A DNA stretch of 64,000 bases from assembly GCA_007449985.2 (NCBI GenBank), contig VIIQ02000131.1:1-64000 (forward strand). Reading direction: 5' to 3'. The position numbers and the translations under genes are program-made. Below, piece after piece: positions 9,912 to 22,600 of this stretch. Below the pieces are notes generated by a model. The model saw only the letters and a list, made by a program, of their open reading frames with translations. It did not search any database and was not told the origin of the DNA. This DNA is from Desmodesmus armatus. Lineage: Eukaryota; Chlorophyta; Chlorophyceae; Sphaeropleales; Scenedesmaceae. Within the stretch, counting starts at the first letter, position 1. The number at the start of each line of letters is the position of its first letter.

Positions 9912-12900
9912 TTAGTACTGTTGGCGTTCGTTTTTCTTGAGCAGGAGGTTGAGAGTGCCCGGCTCAACTTCAGGCAGCTGCTTCAGCCGCTTCAGGTGCT
10001 CCTTACTGATCGCATAGTGCGGCGCTGGAATCCCGGCCCCGTTGTAGCCATAGTCGGGGAAGACAGCTTGGTCGTTGAACCACGCGAGCTTCGCCTTGAT
10101 GAGGCCTTGCAGCTCGTCCCCGCCATCGTAGGGACTGTCGGAATAAGGGGTTAGCGGGATAGGGATATACGCGACAAGGGCGTTACCGGCGACGTAGCCG
10201 GTAGGGTCGTCCTTATCGCCGTAGGGTTTGACGGTGCGGATTTTGGCGGGCTTTGCCTTGACGACGCCCATTGAGGAGATGTTGAGCGGCAGGTGGCCCA
10301 TGTGTGTGGCGCCACACAGGCTGTAGAACTCACTGCATGGCGGGAAGTGGATGTATACAGATGGCGGAAAAGGGTCGCAGCAGCAGACAGGGGAGATGGA
10401 TAAGCGTCACCGTCGGTTCATGGGTGTGAAGTTCTGCAGGAGCTGCGGGACTGGGATGCGCAAACCTATGTGTGCATGCATGATGGCATTGAAGACACGT
10501 GCTTGGTATCTGAACACCTGCTGGGGGTTGCCATGACGGCTTACCAGCCTTGTCAACCAACCAAAGAAGGCATCATATTTTGCTGGTGTAGCGCAGATGC
10601 AGCATGTCTCACCAGTTGGCGATAGCCACTCCCAGGCACAGGCCATCAGTGCCGACGTGTGTGGCTGCCGTCCTGTCAAAGTAGTGGATGGTGATGCTGC
10701 AGCGGCCCGCAGGGCCATGATGGTCGTATCCTGTGTATGTCTCCTCTCCTGAAGAATACGAATCGTCTTCAAATTGGCCCTCATCGTAAGGCTCCTCTGC
10801 AGGCTGTGGCTCTTTCTTTCCTTTCTTCTTCCGCTCTGCTTCATTCTTCTTCTTTGGAGCCTGTGGGGTTTTGCCCTTGCGTGAACCCTGAGGGTTCTTG
10901 AGCCTGCTGAACAGGCTACTGAGACCCTGAACCCTCGCCTGTGGTGACGGCCTGACGCTCCAGCCCAAGGTTGACATACTGCTGCCCTCTATTTTGCAAC
11001 ACTGCAAAATGGACCTGCAGACGGGAAAATCGAAAAGGACCACACAACAGCGCTCAGAGATGACAGGCGTAGATGACAGCAGTCCAGTTGGGCGCCATGC
11101 CACGTGATACAGCGTCAAAGCTCCTCCACTGGTGCCAGCTGCATGCAGAAACCGGCCTCATCACACTAGCCAGCACAGCATATTCCCACTGCACCCTGTT
11201 TGGCAGTCACTGTCCACAGGGCATGTTTCAGGTACCAGAGTAAACCCGAACACCACACTAGGAAGCAAGAGTGTCTGCCAAACAGGGCGCAAACTCGCAC
11301 TCACTCGATGTGCTGGGGCATCCTCGTCGTGCCGTCAGTCAAGTCACGCTTGACCTCCTTCAAGCAGACATTGCCGTAGACTTTCTTGTTGTGCAAGGGC
11401 TTGAGATCGGCGTCGCACATTGCCGCTCCTTCGCGCAGAGTCTCCTCGACGTGCAACTCGGGCGCGGGTTCTTCAACTGGGTAAGCCACGCTCCCACCAG
11501 GCGGGTAGGCTGCAGGCGGCGACGTTTCGCTTGGTGCGTAGTCGGGCTTCTGAGGTGCGTGATCGGATTGCTCCCGAGGTGCGTCTTCGTAATGCACCCG
11601 AGGTGGTTGCTTCTTGCCTGGAGAGTCGCGCACGGCTTCCTCGGCAAATGTGAAACGGTTCCCTCCAAAAAAGGGCTTGTCTTCGGAGTCGACAGGACCT
11701 TCCCTACCGAAGAATGACTTCTCTTCATCATCCACAGGGCCTTCCTTGCTCTCCTCCTGGCTGTTGTTCGTACTGTCTTTCTGGATCGCTTCATTTTTCC
11801 CGGCGTCCTGGACCTCCTCGACGGGGGTGTCCTTTTTGGGCGCTTTCAGGTCGTCAAGCGTTTTCATCAGGTCCTTGTACATCGACTTCATGCTGTCGTA
11901 CTCCTCTTTGATCGACTGGTACAGCTTCTCTTGCTGTAGCGCCTTGTACTTCGACATGAGCTGCTCCATGGTCTCCTCTACTACCTTCCGGTCCTCTTTC
12001 TTTGTTTCCTCCCGCGTCTCCTGCTTTGGCTGCTCGTAGGTTGGCTGCTCAGCTTTGTCAGTTGAGTAACTGTCAGATGGCGGCTGGCCTTCAGGTGTGT
12101 AGGGCTGTGGGGCTGGCGGTTCTTCATACTCTGTGCCTGGTATGTCTCCGTCATCAGGTTTAGGCTCGCCGTAGCCCGCTTTGTAGTATTCCAACGGCTT
12201 GTCATACTTGTCATTCTTCTGGTAAGTGTCCTCCTCGTCATGAGGGTGACTGTACTCTTTGCTTGTGTGTGAGGGGTCTGCGCCTTCCTTCGCGTAAGGT
12301 GCTGGTGGCGTGTAAGGCTCTCCTGCTGGATACTTCTTGCCGCCAAGATCCACAGAGGGCCCTTCTCCATACGGCTGCTGCTGGTGAGGTCCCGATCGCC
12401 GGTCATAGTCCTGTGCGTAGTGCTCGCTGTGAGAGTCATAGTGTGGGCCTGGGTGATCCTTGCCTTCACCCCTGTAAGGTCCGTGGCTGGGGGGATAGTC
12501 GTCGTGGCTGTGGGGTGGGTAGTGCTCATGCCCTGGCTGGTGCCACCTGCTGTTCCTCTTTGAAGGGGGCTGGTAATCGCCTGGGAGTGGCGCTGTCAGG
12601 GGAAGGGCGGCAGCCCTGCAGGCAGCACACACAAGCGCTCACATCCAGTGCAGTACAGTACCACGTGACAGGTTTTGGGGACAAGGGTCAAGGAGGTGCC
12701 CAGCACCCGGACCAAAAGCATTGGAGTTGACAGTGTACAGTAACAGCTGTCATATTGGGGCTTATCTTTCTGCATTCGCTGGTTGCCCTGGTTTGTGTTC
12801 ACACAGACGGCAAGGCAGCGTCATCGGCAGAGGCACGCCGGCATGTCGCAGAAGCAGGGAAGCTTTCCAAGAGGCACCTCAAAGGTGAACACGGCTGCTC

Positions 12901-14035
12901 TGTTGACTTTGTAATGCTTTGCGCCAGCTGGGACTATCCACAACAGCACATGTGCATGCCATGCGTGAAGGAAGCCTGAGCGCTGCTTGTCCTGCCCGCC
13001 ATTCTCCCACCTGTCGGCCTGCTGTGCGTCAGTGCCCTCCTTATCCTGGCCCTCCTGTTCTGTAGAGCCTTGGCCGGCTGTATCTGCAGCTTCATCTGTT
13101 GTCCCCTGCTCGGCTTCGTCGTCAGTCGTGTCACCTGCAAACCACGCCTCACTGAAAGCATCCTCCTCCTGCTCCTGCTGCTGTGCTGGCTTGGCCTCCT
13201 CTTTTTGCGCTGAGGGGTGCTGCTGCTCTCTGGAGTCGGCTGACGGCTGCCGTGTGACAGGGCTGCTGCTGGGCAGCTGCCGTCCAACAGGGTTGCTGGG
13301 GTTTGGGGGCAAGGGGGCGTCTGTGTCATCCTATCTGCAGGCTGAGAGGATCCTGCATCTGTTGGCTGATGCTGCTGGTTGCCTACATGTGTCTGCTGGT
13401 TGGCTGCCTGGTTGTTGCTGGGCAGAGGGGGGAATGCAGCTTCTTTCTCCGCAGGTTCTGTGTGGGATGGGCCACTTATCCATTGCTGCTTCTGCTTCTG
13501 CTCCTGCTCAGCAACTGCATCACCAGAACCAAACCAACCAGACGAAGAATCTTCCGACAAGAAAGCATCTTCGTCTATTGCGTTCCCGCTGTGCTTCAAA
13601 GTAGCCTTGGGTGGCTGCTGCAGGGGGCTGCCTTTTTTTTGCTCAGCACCAGCTGATGCACCCCTTTGAGGGGTGCTTCTGCGTGCTGTGGCTGAGTAAG
13701 GGCTTTGTTTGGGATGTTCTGCATGGTGATCGGCTTCATTGACAGCGCTTTTGCAGCCTGCTGCCCGGGTGCTGGGCTGCTGCTGTTCCCAGCAGTAGGC
13801 AGTACTGCTGCTGCACCCTTCGCAGCGGTGGGATTCGCGGCTGCGATGATTGGCTGCTGAGCTGAGCCATTGACAATTTTCGCTGGTGCTGCCGCAATCA
13901 AGGGTGCTAGCGGCCCTGTTTTGGCCGCAGTGTCACTGTTGGCGTCCGATTGTAGTGCTGACAAGGGGCTCCACAGACAGTCGTAATCACTATAAGAATG
14001 TTGAGTATGGACAACGCGACCAGAGGATCACGCAT
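9912..14035 (-). CDS. Secreted, mostly disordered protein of unknown function, four exons
   Basis: Exons in transcript order: 13011-14035, 11305-12615, 10613-11014, 9912-10332; all introns are GT-AG and phase 2. The start at 14035 gives a signal peptide (RDPLVALSILNILIVITTVCG). With three one-base additions in exon 1 (see separate entries) the protein has 1053 residues. Residues ~25-340 are Ala/Pro, then Gln/Glu/Asp-rich and certainly disordered. Residues ~345-540 are rich in His, Tyr, Pro, Asp and Lys (KNDKYDKPLEYYK), recalling the Tyr-rich genes at 41 and 61 kb. A charged coiled-coil stretch spans about 550-605 (EQLMSKYKALQQEKLYQSIK). The C-terminal ~250 residues include a Lys-rich segment and a compact Cys-containing part (CSITIHYFDRTAATHVGTDG, then SLCGATHMGHLPLN). 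I recognise no named family. A matrix or cell-surface role is only a guess from secretion and composition. Confidence 0.75.
13305..13317 (-). other. Frame break at a C-run (sense)
   Basis: Adding one C joins ADRMTQTPP to LPPNPSNPVGRQLPS and lets the exon run on, in phase with exon 2, to the donor at 13010. Confidence 0.75.
13633..13640 (-). other. Frame break at an A8 (sense) homopolymer
   Basis: Sense AGC-A8-GG: one more A joins HQLVLSKKK to GSPLQQPPKATLKHSGNAID. The upstream frame otherwise stops within about fifteen codons. Confidence 0.75.
13965..13968 (-). other. Frame break in signal-peptide exon (G-run one short)
   Basis: The signal-peptide frame (ITTVCGAP) and the following long frame (LSALQSDANSDTAAK) join if the gggg run at 13965-13968 is one longer. 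Alternatively the true start is ATG 13964 without a signal peptide; the hydrophobic leader directly upstream in a one-base-shifted frame makes the joined reading more likely. Confidence 0.6.
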
Positions 14036-14150
14036 TGTGTAGCCGTGAGAAGCTAGCAGGTTGGCGCTCGAAGCATAGCAGTACGCAAACCGAGAGGACT
14101 GCCAAGCAAACCAGTATAATCACGATAGTTAGCAGCAACAGTAAGCCGTC

Positions 14151-14216
14151 TTGAGGAGTCCCTGGTTAGCAACATGTTGCCGGTGTTGAGGAGTCCCTGG
14201 TTAGTAACATGTTGCC
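14151..14216. repeat. 35-bp tandem duplication
   Basis: ttgaggagtccctggttagc followed by aacatgttgcc occurs at 14151 and again at 14186 with a single change. Confidence 0.9.
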
Positions 14217-16257
14217 ACCTGGCACATTCGCTCATGTCTGGCACCATTCATTGCTCAGTAGTTGGGCTCAGGTCAAGCTGACTGCAGGGCGATCCAGAAA
14301 GGCATGCTTGAGCAGGACACAGCAGCTGCTTGTTGCATAGCCTGCTGACAAGTCATGCCATGGTGTGCACACGGGTGTGCACTTGGACATTGCCCTGCTA
14401 ACAGAAGCAAATGATATCAAGTAGGGCAGCTTCTGATACTTTGGCCGCCCAAACAGGAAGCAGAACAGGTACAGTGATGCTGTTGAGGCAGCCTCAGCAA
14501 GCTGGACTGAAAGAGTGCCTGCTGCCTTGTCTGATCACTCTGGCTCATCTGAGATGTGATGAGGATCTTCATCAAAGTTGCGAGTGAAAAGCAGCAGGGT
14601 GTGTGGGATTGGTACATGGTGCAGATACCAAAAGCATGTGCACACCCCAATCAAGGTCCCTAAAAAACGAAGTACATGCATTTACAACTCATAGACATCT
14701 GAGCACTATCCAACATGACTCAAAGACAAGGACTTGATGGGTCAATGTCTCACACAAGCACGCAAACACGACATGACTTCGATCGGCCAGAAGCTGACGG
14801 CAGCTTTGAGTATTGCCCTGCTGCCGTGACGACCCTTCACCAATCAGGGAGACTCAGGCCGTTTCCTGCACTTGGCCATATGCCAAGTATACAAAGCGAG
14901 GTTGCATGCAGCGCATCCCTGACTGCAGCAACAACACCCTCTGACAATCAGGGACACCCGGGCCTTTGCATGCGTTGACGTCGTGCCAAGGATACAAAGC
15001 GAGCCTCAAACAGCATCCAGCGCATGAGCGCATTGCCTGCCGCAGCGAAAACACTCCTCTGACCGTCAGAGAGACCCGGACAACATACTGCACCAAAGAT
15101 CAGTGCCGCACGCATCCTGCTGCATCACACCACAAATCAATCAAACCAAACAGCCCTGGCTGCCGGCAAAAGGGCCCAGCCATAACTCCTGCAACACCTG
15201 ACACCGGCCTACAATGGACAGCAAGCAAGTGAAAGAAGGCAGTACGTGTGTGTATAGGTCACTTGGCAGTGACAAAGGTCTGCCTGAAACACTGCTGCCA
15301 TTGCTGCCGATGCACCTGCTGGAGTATATCTTACATGCCTGCGGTACAGAAACACAACCAGCCACACAAAACCTGCGGGCGAACACAAGGCTGCAGCTGC
15401 TTACACAGGGGTACACGGGGGTACGATGCACCACCACAGCAACCGTTCGCTGTGCATACATTTACGTCAGCATAAACCACGTTCACATCAGCGTAACATA
15501 CATTCACTTCAGTGTCCTGGCCGCCTACTGGCATCAAAACTAGCTCCATCTGTGGGCGCGTTCACACCATGATGGAGTCTTTGTGTGTGGTGTGATGCGT
15601 TGTGCATTGGCAAAAGGGGGCATGCGTACTCCAATGGCAAAACACCGTGACGGGCCTCAAAAGCCACACTGATAGCCACACATTCCTGCAGTCAACTGCC
15701 ACCAAAAACAGGCTTTCATGCATGCAGTGCATGCTGCATGCTGTAGCCTGCACTACACTGACAGCAGATTGCCAACACAGGGCCTGCGCAGGTTGAAATC
15801 GTTCTCGTCCAGCATGGAAAGGCGTGACTCGCCAGGTCCCACGCACCCTGTGGCTGGCTGACCACGCACACACTTGACAAATCAGGTGCTGGCACCTCAC
15901 AGCCTCACCAAACCTCAGTGACTTGAGCCACACGCATACCACCAGGCTCCTGACAGACACGCAGAGCTGCAGCCTGAAAAAGCACAACATGCCCAGTCTA
16001 CAGCCATCCAGAAACAGCCAACACAGCGACAAGCCCCTTCCCACAGCTGGTGCTGTTGCTGCACCTTCACCATGCCTCACAGACACACCACATCATCCAA
16101 ACACTGACTTCACCAGCCCTGCCCTGCACACACGAAGCTTTCAGGCGCCCAGTAGGAACTGAATCTGAAGACAGGGCACTGCATTCATCAGGGGTGCCTG
16201 CCATACGTTGGTGCTGCCATGCATAAAAAGCACCCGCTTTGACAGCAGCCATGCCTA

Positions 16258-16302
16258 GGGTTTTGACCCCATGGGTCAAAACCCCAAAACCTAAACCCTA
16301 AA
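16258..16302. repeat. Near-perfect palindrome followed by telomere-like motif
   Basis: gggttttgacccc/atgggtcaaaacccc (16258-16285) is an inverted repeat of about 12 bp per arm. It runs straight into aaaacctaaaccctaaa, which carries the CCCTAAA unit of plant-type and many algal telomeres in about two imperfect copies. This is an interstitial remnant at most. Confidence 0.6.
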
Positions 16303-16682
16303 GAGGCAGTTGCTTGACAGCAACCAGACCTCAACAACAACACTGTACAGCTGATGCAAACTGTCAAACTGCCTGGGGAGGTACTGTAACAGCCACACCC
16401 AATCCTGACCCTGGACAGTACCTAAACTTATCTGACTGAATACAGCATTGCGCTGGCAGCTGCTCCAAATCTGAAGCAGCCACCGCAGCCATCGCCTTTC
16501 CTATTTACCCAAACACAGTTTCTCGCTGTCATGGAAATGCAGTCCCAGGCCTACCCACTCGCAGGTGCCGTCGCAGCACCACCACCCCCTATCTGCCAAA
16601 CCACACCGCAAACACACCAGCTGTACCACGGGGCACAAACTGCCTCTCTGCGCGTGTGTCACAAGACGCTGTCAAATCATCA

Positions 16683-19600
16683 TCATTCCGTGGCCAAATC
16701 GGCACAAGCAGCCCCACCAAACCCGCTGTCACACAGGCAGGTGCCCGTTGCCAGGTTGCACGCCCCGTTGCCGTTGCAGTCCATCGGACACGCCTTAGCC
16801 GGTGTCGCTGCTGCCTGCGCTGCGCTGAGTCCCGCACCCGCTGCAGCACAAGGCTCCGCCGTGGCACACACGGTCAACGCCCCGGCAGGACTGAGCCCCA
16901 TTACCTCTGGCTGCTGCTGCACAAACGCCTTGACAGGTGGCAGCACAAACGCCCCACTCGTGGCCGCAACCGCCCTAAACCGCATCGTGTGTGTCCCGGC
17001 ACGCAGGTAGCTGAACCGGAACGTGACGCGGTCCGGCGAAGTGGTCTGCAGGGGACACACCGGCCACATGGGACGCCAGAAGCTGCCCCCGCGGCCGGGC
17101 TCGTTGAACGGCATCGGCAGGACACTGAGGAAACGGGGCTTGGGAGAGAAACCCACGCTGACATCACCCATGCCGCTGCTACCGCTGGACAATGGTGTCT
17201 CGTCGTCACCGCTGCTGCAGATGGTTGCTGCATCTGCGTCCTTGAAGATGTTGGGGTCCAGCGGCTCTAAACCGCCGGGCATCAGCGCCTCCACCACCAC
17301 GTCTGACTGGTCGTCGGGGCTCGTGACCTGCAGGATGGGGCAGCAGCACAGGGCATGAATACTTGAGTGCGATGAGGCGTAGGAGTATGTTTCAGGCAAT
17401 GATAATACTGATGCCTCTGGAATTATGTCTGACTGGGCGTCGGGGCTGGTGACCTGCAGGTTCTTGATGCAGGGGTGTGCACAAACGGCGGCGGGAACCG
17501 TTGGCATGTATGCATCTAACCAGTGGCACTTGGAGGTTGGCACAGAGGACGCCACAGGTTGTCCTGGTGTCACGCGCTGTGCAGCTGCAGAATCAGACCG
17601 CATGCATGGCAGGTGTGCAGGCGTTGTGGAGGTCAGCCGCCGCACGTGCACTGCTGCCACAAGCAGCAAAGCTCGCAACACACCGCCAGCACTCCTGCAC
17701 TGCCAGAACCACACTACATTCTTGACGCTGCGACACCGTCAAAAGAGTCAGCGACATGCGTACCTGGACCGCTAGCGTGACCATCTTGCCCAGTCCCACC
17801 CCTCCTTCCGCAGCCTTCATGCCACTGCTGCCGCCCACCCCTTGCTCCACAAGCACCGCACGCTGCACCCACAGCCCCCTGTACGTGGGGAAGGGCAGCA
17901 GGTCTGCCGGCGTGAAATCCAGCGCCGCCGCCACTGACACCTCTCCCGTTCCCTGTGCCGCAAACACGAGGGTGCTGTTGGCCGGCACGGCCTCCCACCC
18001 CTTGCTGCTGCTGGCCAGCTTGCCGGCGGTCTGCGGCGTGAACGACGCGGTCAGGAGCGGGACCGGCGCGCGCTTGCTGGTAAGCGTTGGCTTCGGCTGT
18101 GCGTTGACCGTGAGCTGAAGGTCGGGTGTGAGGCTGGCGGTGCTGCTGTCGTAAGTCGTCAGCGCCTGGGAGCGCAGGGCGGCGTCCCAAGGGCTGCTGC
18201 TGACGCTCACGGCTGCGAAGAAGAGAGGAGGGGGTGCGGCGCCCTGCGCCACCCATGCGGCCAGCTTCTGTACCAGTGGGTTGTCTGTGGCTGCGTCAGC
18301 GGCTGCATCAGAAGAGTCTGTGAGGAACGCCAGAGCCATGGACTGGTCCGACAGACCTGCACAGCAGCAGCATGATGAGCCAGCAGCACAACAGCAGGCC
18401 AAGTCAGTTGGAGGGGGTTAGCAAGGCTGTGCTGGTGTGCACCTGGTCTGATGGCGCACTGGCTCATTGCGACAGGCTGTGCTTGTGTGCCCCATGCCTC
18501 CTCATGAGACAAAAATCCTACTGGTCGGTGTCCAAGCCATGCACTACGGAACATGCAAGTGGAACACCCTGTGCCAACACCCAGGTTCCATGAGACAAAT
18601 CCAGCTCTTCTCTCCCTTGCTTGCGTTCATGCGAATGCTCAAATTCAAAAGAGTTCCACAGGACGCCCCCCCCCACCCCGACGTTCCAGCCCCAGCAATC
18701 ACCTGCAGCAGAACGCGCGCCCTCCGCCGTGGCCACATACGCCGTGCGCCCGCCGACCCTGATGCTCCCGACCATCCGCTTGCTGATCCTCTGAATAGCG
18801 TCCACAGCCGTGAGCGCGTTCCCTCCCGCCGTCCCGACAGTCGCACCCTTCGGGGCCCTGAGCAGCGCCAGACCCACCCGCGCCTGCCCACCCACTGTCA
18901 AGTTCCCGGCAAGAGCTGCCGCCGTCAACCGCTCCATGGACAGGTCCCTCTTCACATCCGCACTCATGTTCTTGCCAGCCACTGCTGTACCATCTGCACC
19001 ATCCGCACCCCCAGAAGATCCACTCCCATCCACTCCCTGCGCAGGCACGGCCGGGTTCCAGCCAGGGCCCAGCACCAGCCGCGCCCAGGCGAGCGTCTCC
19101 AGGTCTGAGTACGCAGCCGGGGCGCTGTATCGCGAGCCAGTGCGCGCAGACACCGCGTCCGCCACAAGCTGCACCTCCAAAGCCCTCACCCAGCCCTTGG
19201 CTGAGCCCTGGATCGCACTCCACCCACTCAACAACACCCCCGCGCTGCCGCTGCTGCTACCGCTGCCGCTGGGAGGACCCCCCTCCTTGCCGCTGCTGCT
19301 GCCGTCCGCACTGAGTGCCTGCTGTGTGAGCCAGGCCGCCCACGAATTCAGCGTCACGTCAGCACGCTCGACACCCCGCGAGCCAGAGTACAGGCACGCC
19401 GGCTCCACAGGCAGCAGGCCGAACTTCTGATGTGTGAGCTTCGTAGTGACGGCCGTGGAGGCCGCCTGTGTGAGCTGCAGCTGCTGTGTGCTGAGCAGGG
19501 AGGTGACCGAGGTCCCTGGCTTCTGGTACAGGCCCAAAAAGGCGGGAAGGAGGGAGAGGGCCACCGCCTGGGAGGCTGGCGTGCAGCGGGGGTCGAGGCC

Positions 19601-22600
19601 TTGCTCTGCGAGGCCAGTGTATGCAGCCTGCGGGGACACAGAGCACAGCAGCATGCAAAGCAGGGGTCATGCAGTGATGTCATTGGTACTGTACGTGCTG
19701 TGGTAGCACAGGACAAGGCCACAGTATGTGCCAAGCAAACCCTTTGAAGCTTTTGCACTGCAAGAGTCGTCATAACATGCGCGCGCACTCCGACAGCTTC
19801 TCAACAACTTTGCGCCAAGCAAGCCCAGAAAGTGCTCATCCAGTAAGCAGGCAGCACCCCCTCCCCACACACACACAGACACTCAACACATGTACTTCAA
19901 CCTGCTGCTCAGCACACCATTTGGGGAAGACCCGCTGCGCAAGCCCACAATGCCCTCACCTGGATAGCAGGCAGCGATCCTACTCCGGCGACAAGGCTGA
20001 TCGAGCCACTGCCCTCCTCCGCCCTCGGCAGCACCATGCCCTCCTGCCAGCCGTTCCCGTCGCTGCTGCCGCGCACGGCAAAGCTCGTGGCGATCACCAC
20101 GCCGCCCTGCTTGCCGTTCACCGGCACTGCAAGCTGCACTTGGTCTGCCACTGCGCCCGCTGACGCAGACGGCAGGGCTTCCCGCCGCCTCGCAGGCAGG
20201 GCCTGCTTCAGGCCTCTAAGTGCTGCTGAAAGCAGCGAGAAGGGTCCGGCATCCTCCTCACCAACCTCCTTGAGGCCCCTGTTAGCGCCCCTGTTGGCAG
20301 CAGCTGCAGCTACGCCCCCAGCTGTAGCAGCAAAGGTGATGTTCTGCTCGCCGATCGCATCGGCGGTGAAGTCGAAGCGCACCTCCTGCTGCGGCTTCCC
20401 TGGTGATAGCGTCAGTGTGCGGCTCCTGTCGCGGCTCATGCTGAGGACGCTGCTGCCGCTGCTGGTGCCAGTGCTGCCGGCCTTGGGCTGCTGCAGTGTG
20501 GCTGTCACAGTCACAATCACGTCGGTGACAGTACCAGGCGCTTCGACCAGCACGCCGGCGGTGAACTTATCGCTCACACGGACCTGACGGGGAAGGGACG
20601 GCACGAGCGAGACCGTGCGGCGCACGACTAGCTCGGACTCTGCGCCACCATACACCACCCCACTGTTGCTGTCGCTGACGGTCTTCACGGCTGCCTTGGG
20701 GGCAGCCACGTAGGCTCGCACCACAAAGCGCCCGAGGTTGTCAGGCGCAGTGAAGTCAACAGTGACCTTCCCATCCGCACCGGTCGTCACTGTCTTGAAC
20801 AGCGGCGTGACCTTGAACGCCTGCTGCAGCCGCAGCTGCGCACCTGCGGTGCCCGCTGCTGCCCCGGCTGCATTCCCGCCCATCGCTGCGCTCGCGTTCT
20901 CGCCGTTGGCACCGGCTGCTGCGGCTGATTTGGCCATCGCCCGAGGCATAGCTGCTGCCATAGGTGCGGGAGCTGGCATGCCTTCCATCGTTGCTGCATC
21001 GGCGGCCACCATCGTTGCTGACATCGGTGCGTGCATGGCCATGGCCCCATGTGAATGGCCTGCCACCATGGGGGTGGGGCAGTTGAGCTCGCCGAGAGGA
21101 CAGGGCTTGTAGGGCATGGGGGTGAGGGCGGTGCTGTACCCTGCAGGACACCGGACGGGACATCACAAAGGCATACGGAGCAGCGCATTCACTCGCTCAG
21201 TGTTTGTATGCGATGCAGGGCAGCTGTACACCTGTATTGACAAGACCCACGTAAAATGCAGGGACAGTGACAGCACAAGATAGAACCCTGCAGCAAATAG
21301 GGTCCCGGCCTTTCACACTTGGTGCATCACAGCACAGCATGCGGCGCTAAAAGGCCCTGGTCTTTCATACTTGGCGTATCACAGCACATCACAGCATGCG
21401 GCGCTACCCACCCCTGAGGTACACATCATCTGGCACGTCCACAGCAGGTGATGGCGGCAGCCAAGTGACGTCTCCCATAGCCTCCATAGGGCTCAAACCC
21501 TCACTGGGTGATACCTGCACATACAAACATACAAACATGTGGTTGAGCCACTGCAAAGCCTTCCGTTCAGCTTGACAGATGGTGCCAAAGCCTGTATGCC
21601 TGGCTGTAGTTCTCAAGCACGAGTCTCCTGCTGCATGCAACTGGCTCTTCAGCAGCACCATAGCATGCTGGACACCCCACACTTTGACGTCCAACAATCG
21701 CAAGATGGCTTGCATGGACACTCCACACCGCACTCTGTGTAAAAGCCCCCCCCCCCCCGCTAACACATACATCATCATTTCTGCTGTTCGTGCAAGCGTG
21801 CCTCCATTTTAAGCCACACACCTGAGTGTCGACCGGCAACCAGGGGTCTATGGAAATCAGGCGCCGCTGCAGCGTGGTGAAGGTGGCGTTGATGGCTGCG
21901 CGAGTGACCCTCAGTGCGTTGAGGTGCAGCAGGCTGAATGCGGCACGCAGCTTGGGCTGCATGGCGGCTGACACATCCTGCAAAGGCAGACATTGTTGTT
22001 TCAAAATAGGGGGAGGGGAAAGATGTGTTTTGTGGATAACGGGGGAGGGGGGGGGGGGGGAAGGGACGGAAAGCAAGAGCAACACACATGACATGAACAG
22101 CGGACCTCACCTGTCTGTCATTGAGCCTGCAAATGCCAGGCGTGTGCCCTGCTGAGGGTGACGTCAAAGAGCCTGCGTCCTAGACCACCGGATCACACTG
22201 CAACTTTTGCCCCAGTCATCTCCCCCGCAGCCCCCTACACAGTCTCCCCCCCCCACCCACCCTCACAACAAACACACAGCTAGCTGCAGTCATGACAACA
22301 AGCTATAGCGTAGCAAGAACCACTGAGCGCAAAACCCAAAACCCACCTGCAGCTCGTAGGGCATGAGGTCCAGCACAGCCTTGTCCACTACCAGCAGTGT
22401 CACCTCCGCATTGGCAACAGCAGCTCCCTTGCCGTCCTTCACTGACACACTGATGCTGCCCTGCTTGCTCTGAGGGGCCAGCACAGCCACCCCTGCAGCA
22501 TCCTTCGACTGCCCGCTGACACTCACGTCCACCGCCAGGCTGTCGCTGTCCGGCACACTCAGATCAACCTGAGCGGACACTGTGATCGGGGCGTACGGGT

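Larger units (their letters stand above)
14036..16682. other. Intergenic spacer with short duplications
   Basis: No gene is supported. It holds a 35-bp tandem duplication (14151-14216), three diverged copies of a ~105-118-bp block around 14830-15090 (caatcaggga...cccggg, gccaag.atacaaagcgag), a palindrome with telomere-like DNA at 16258-16302, and at its right edge the 3' UTR of the macroglobulin gene. Confidence 0.5.

Noticed and set aside
19909..21117. Independent 402-codon minus-strand gene starting at ATG 21117
   Set aside because: The frame extends upstream to a good acceptor at 21140 and ends at a donor, in phase with neighbouring macroglobulin exons; the Met is internal.
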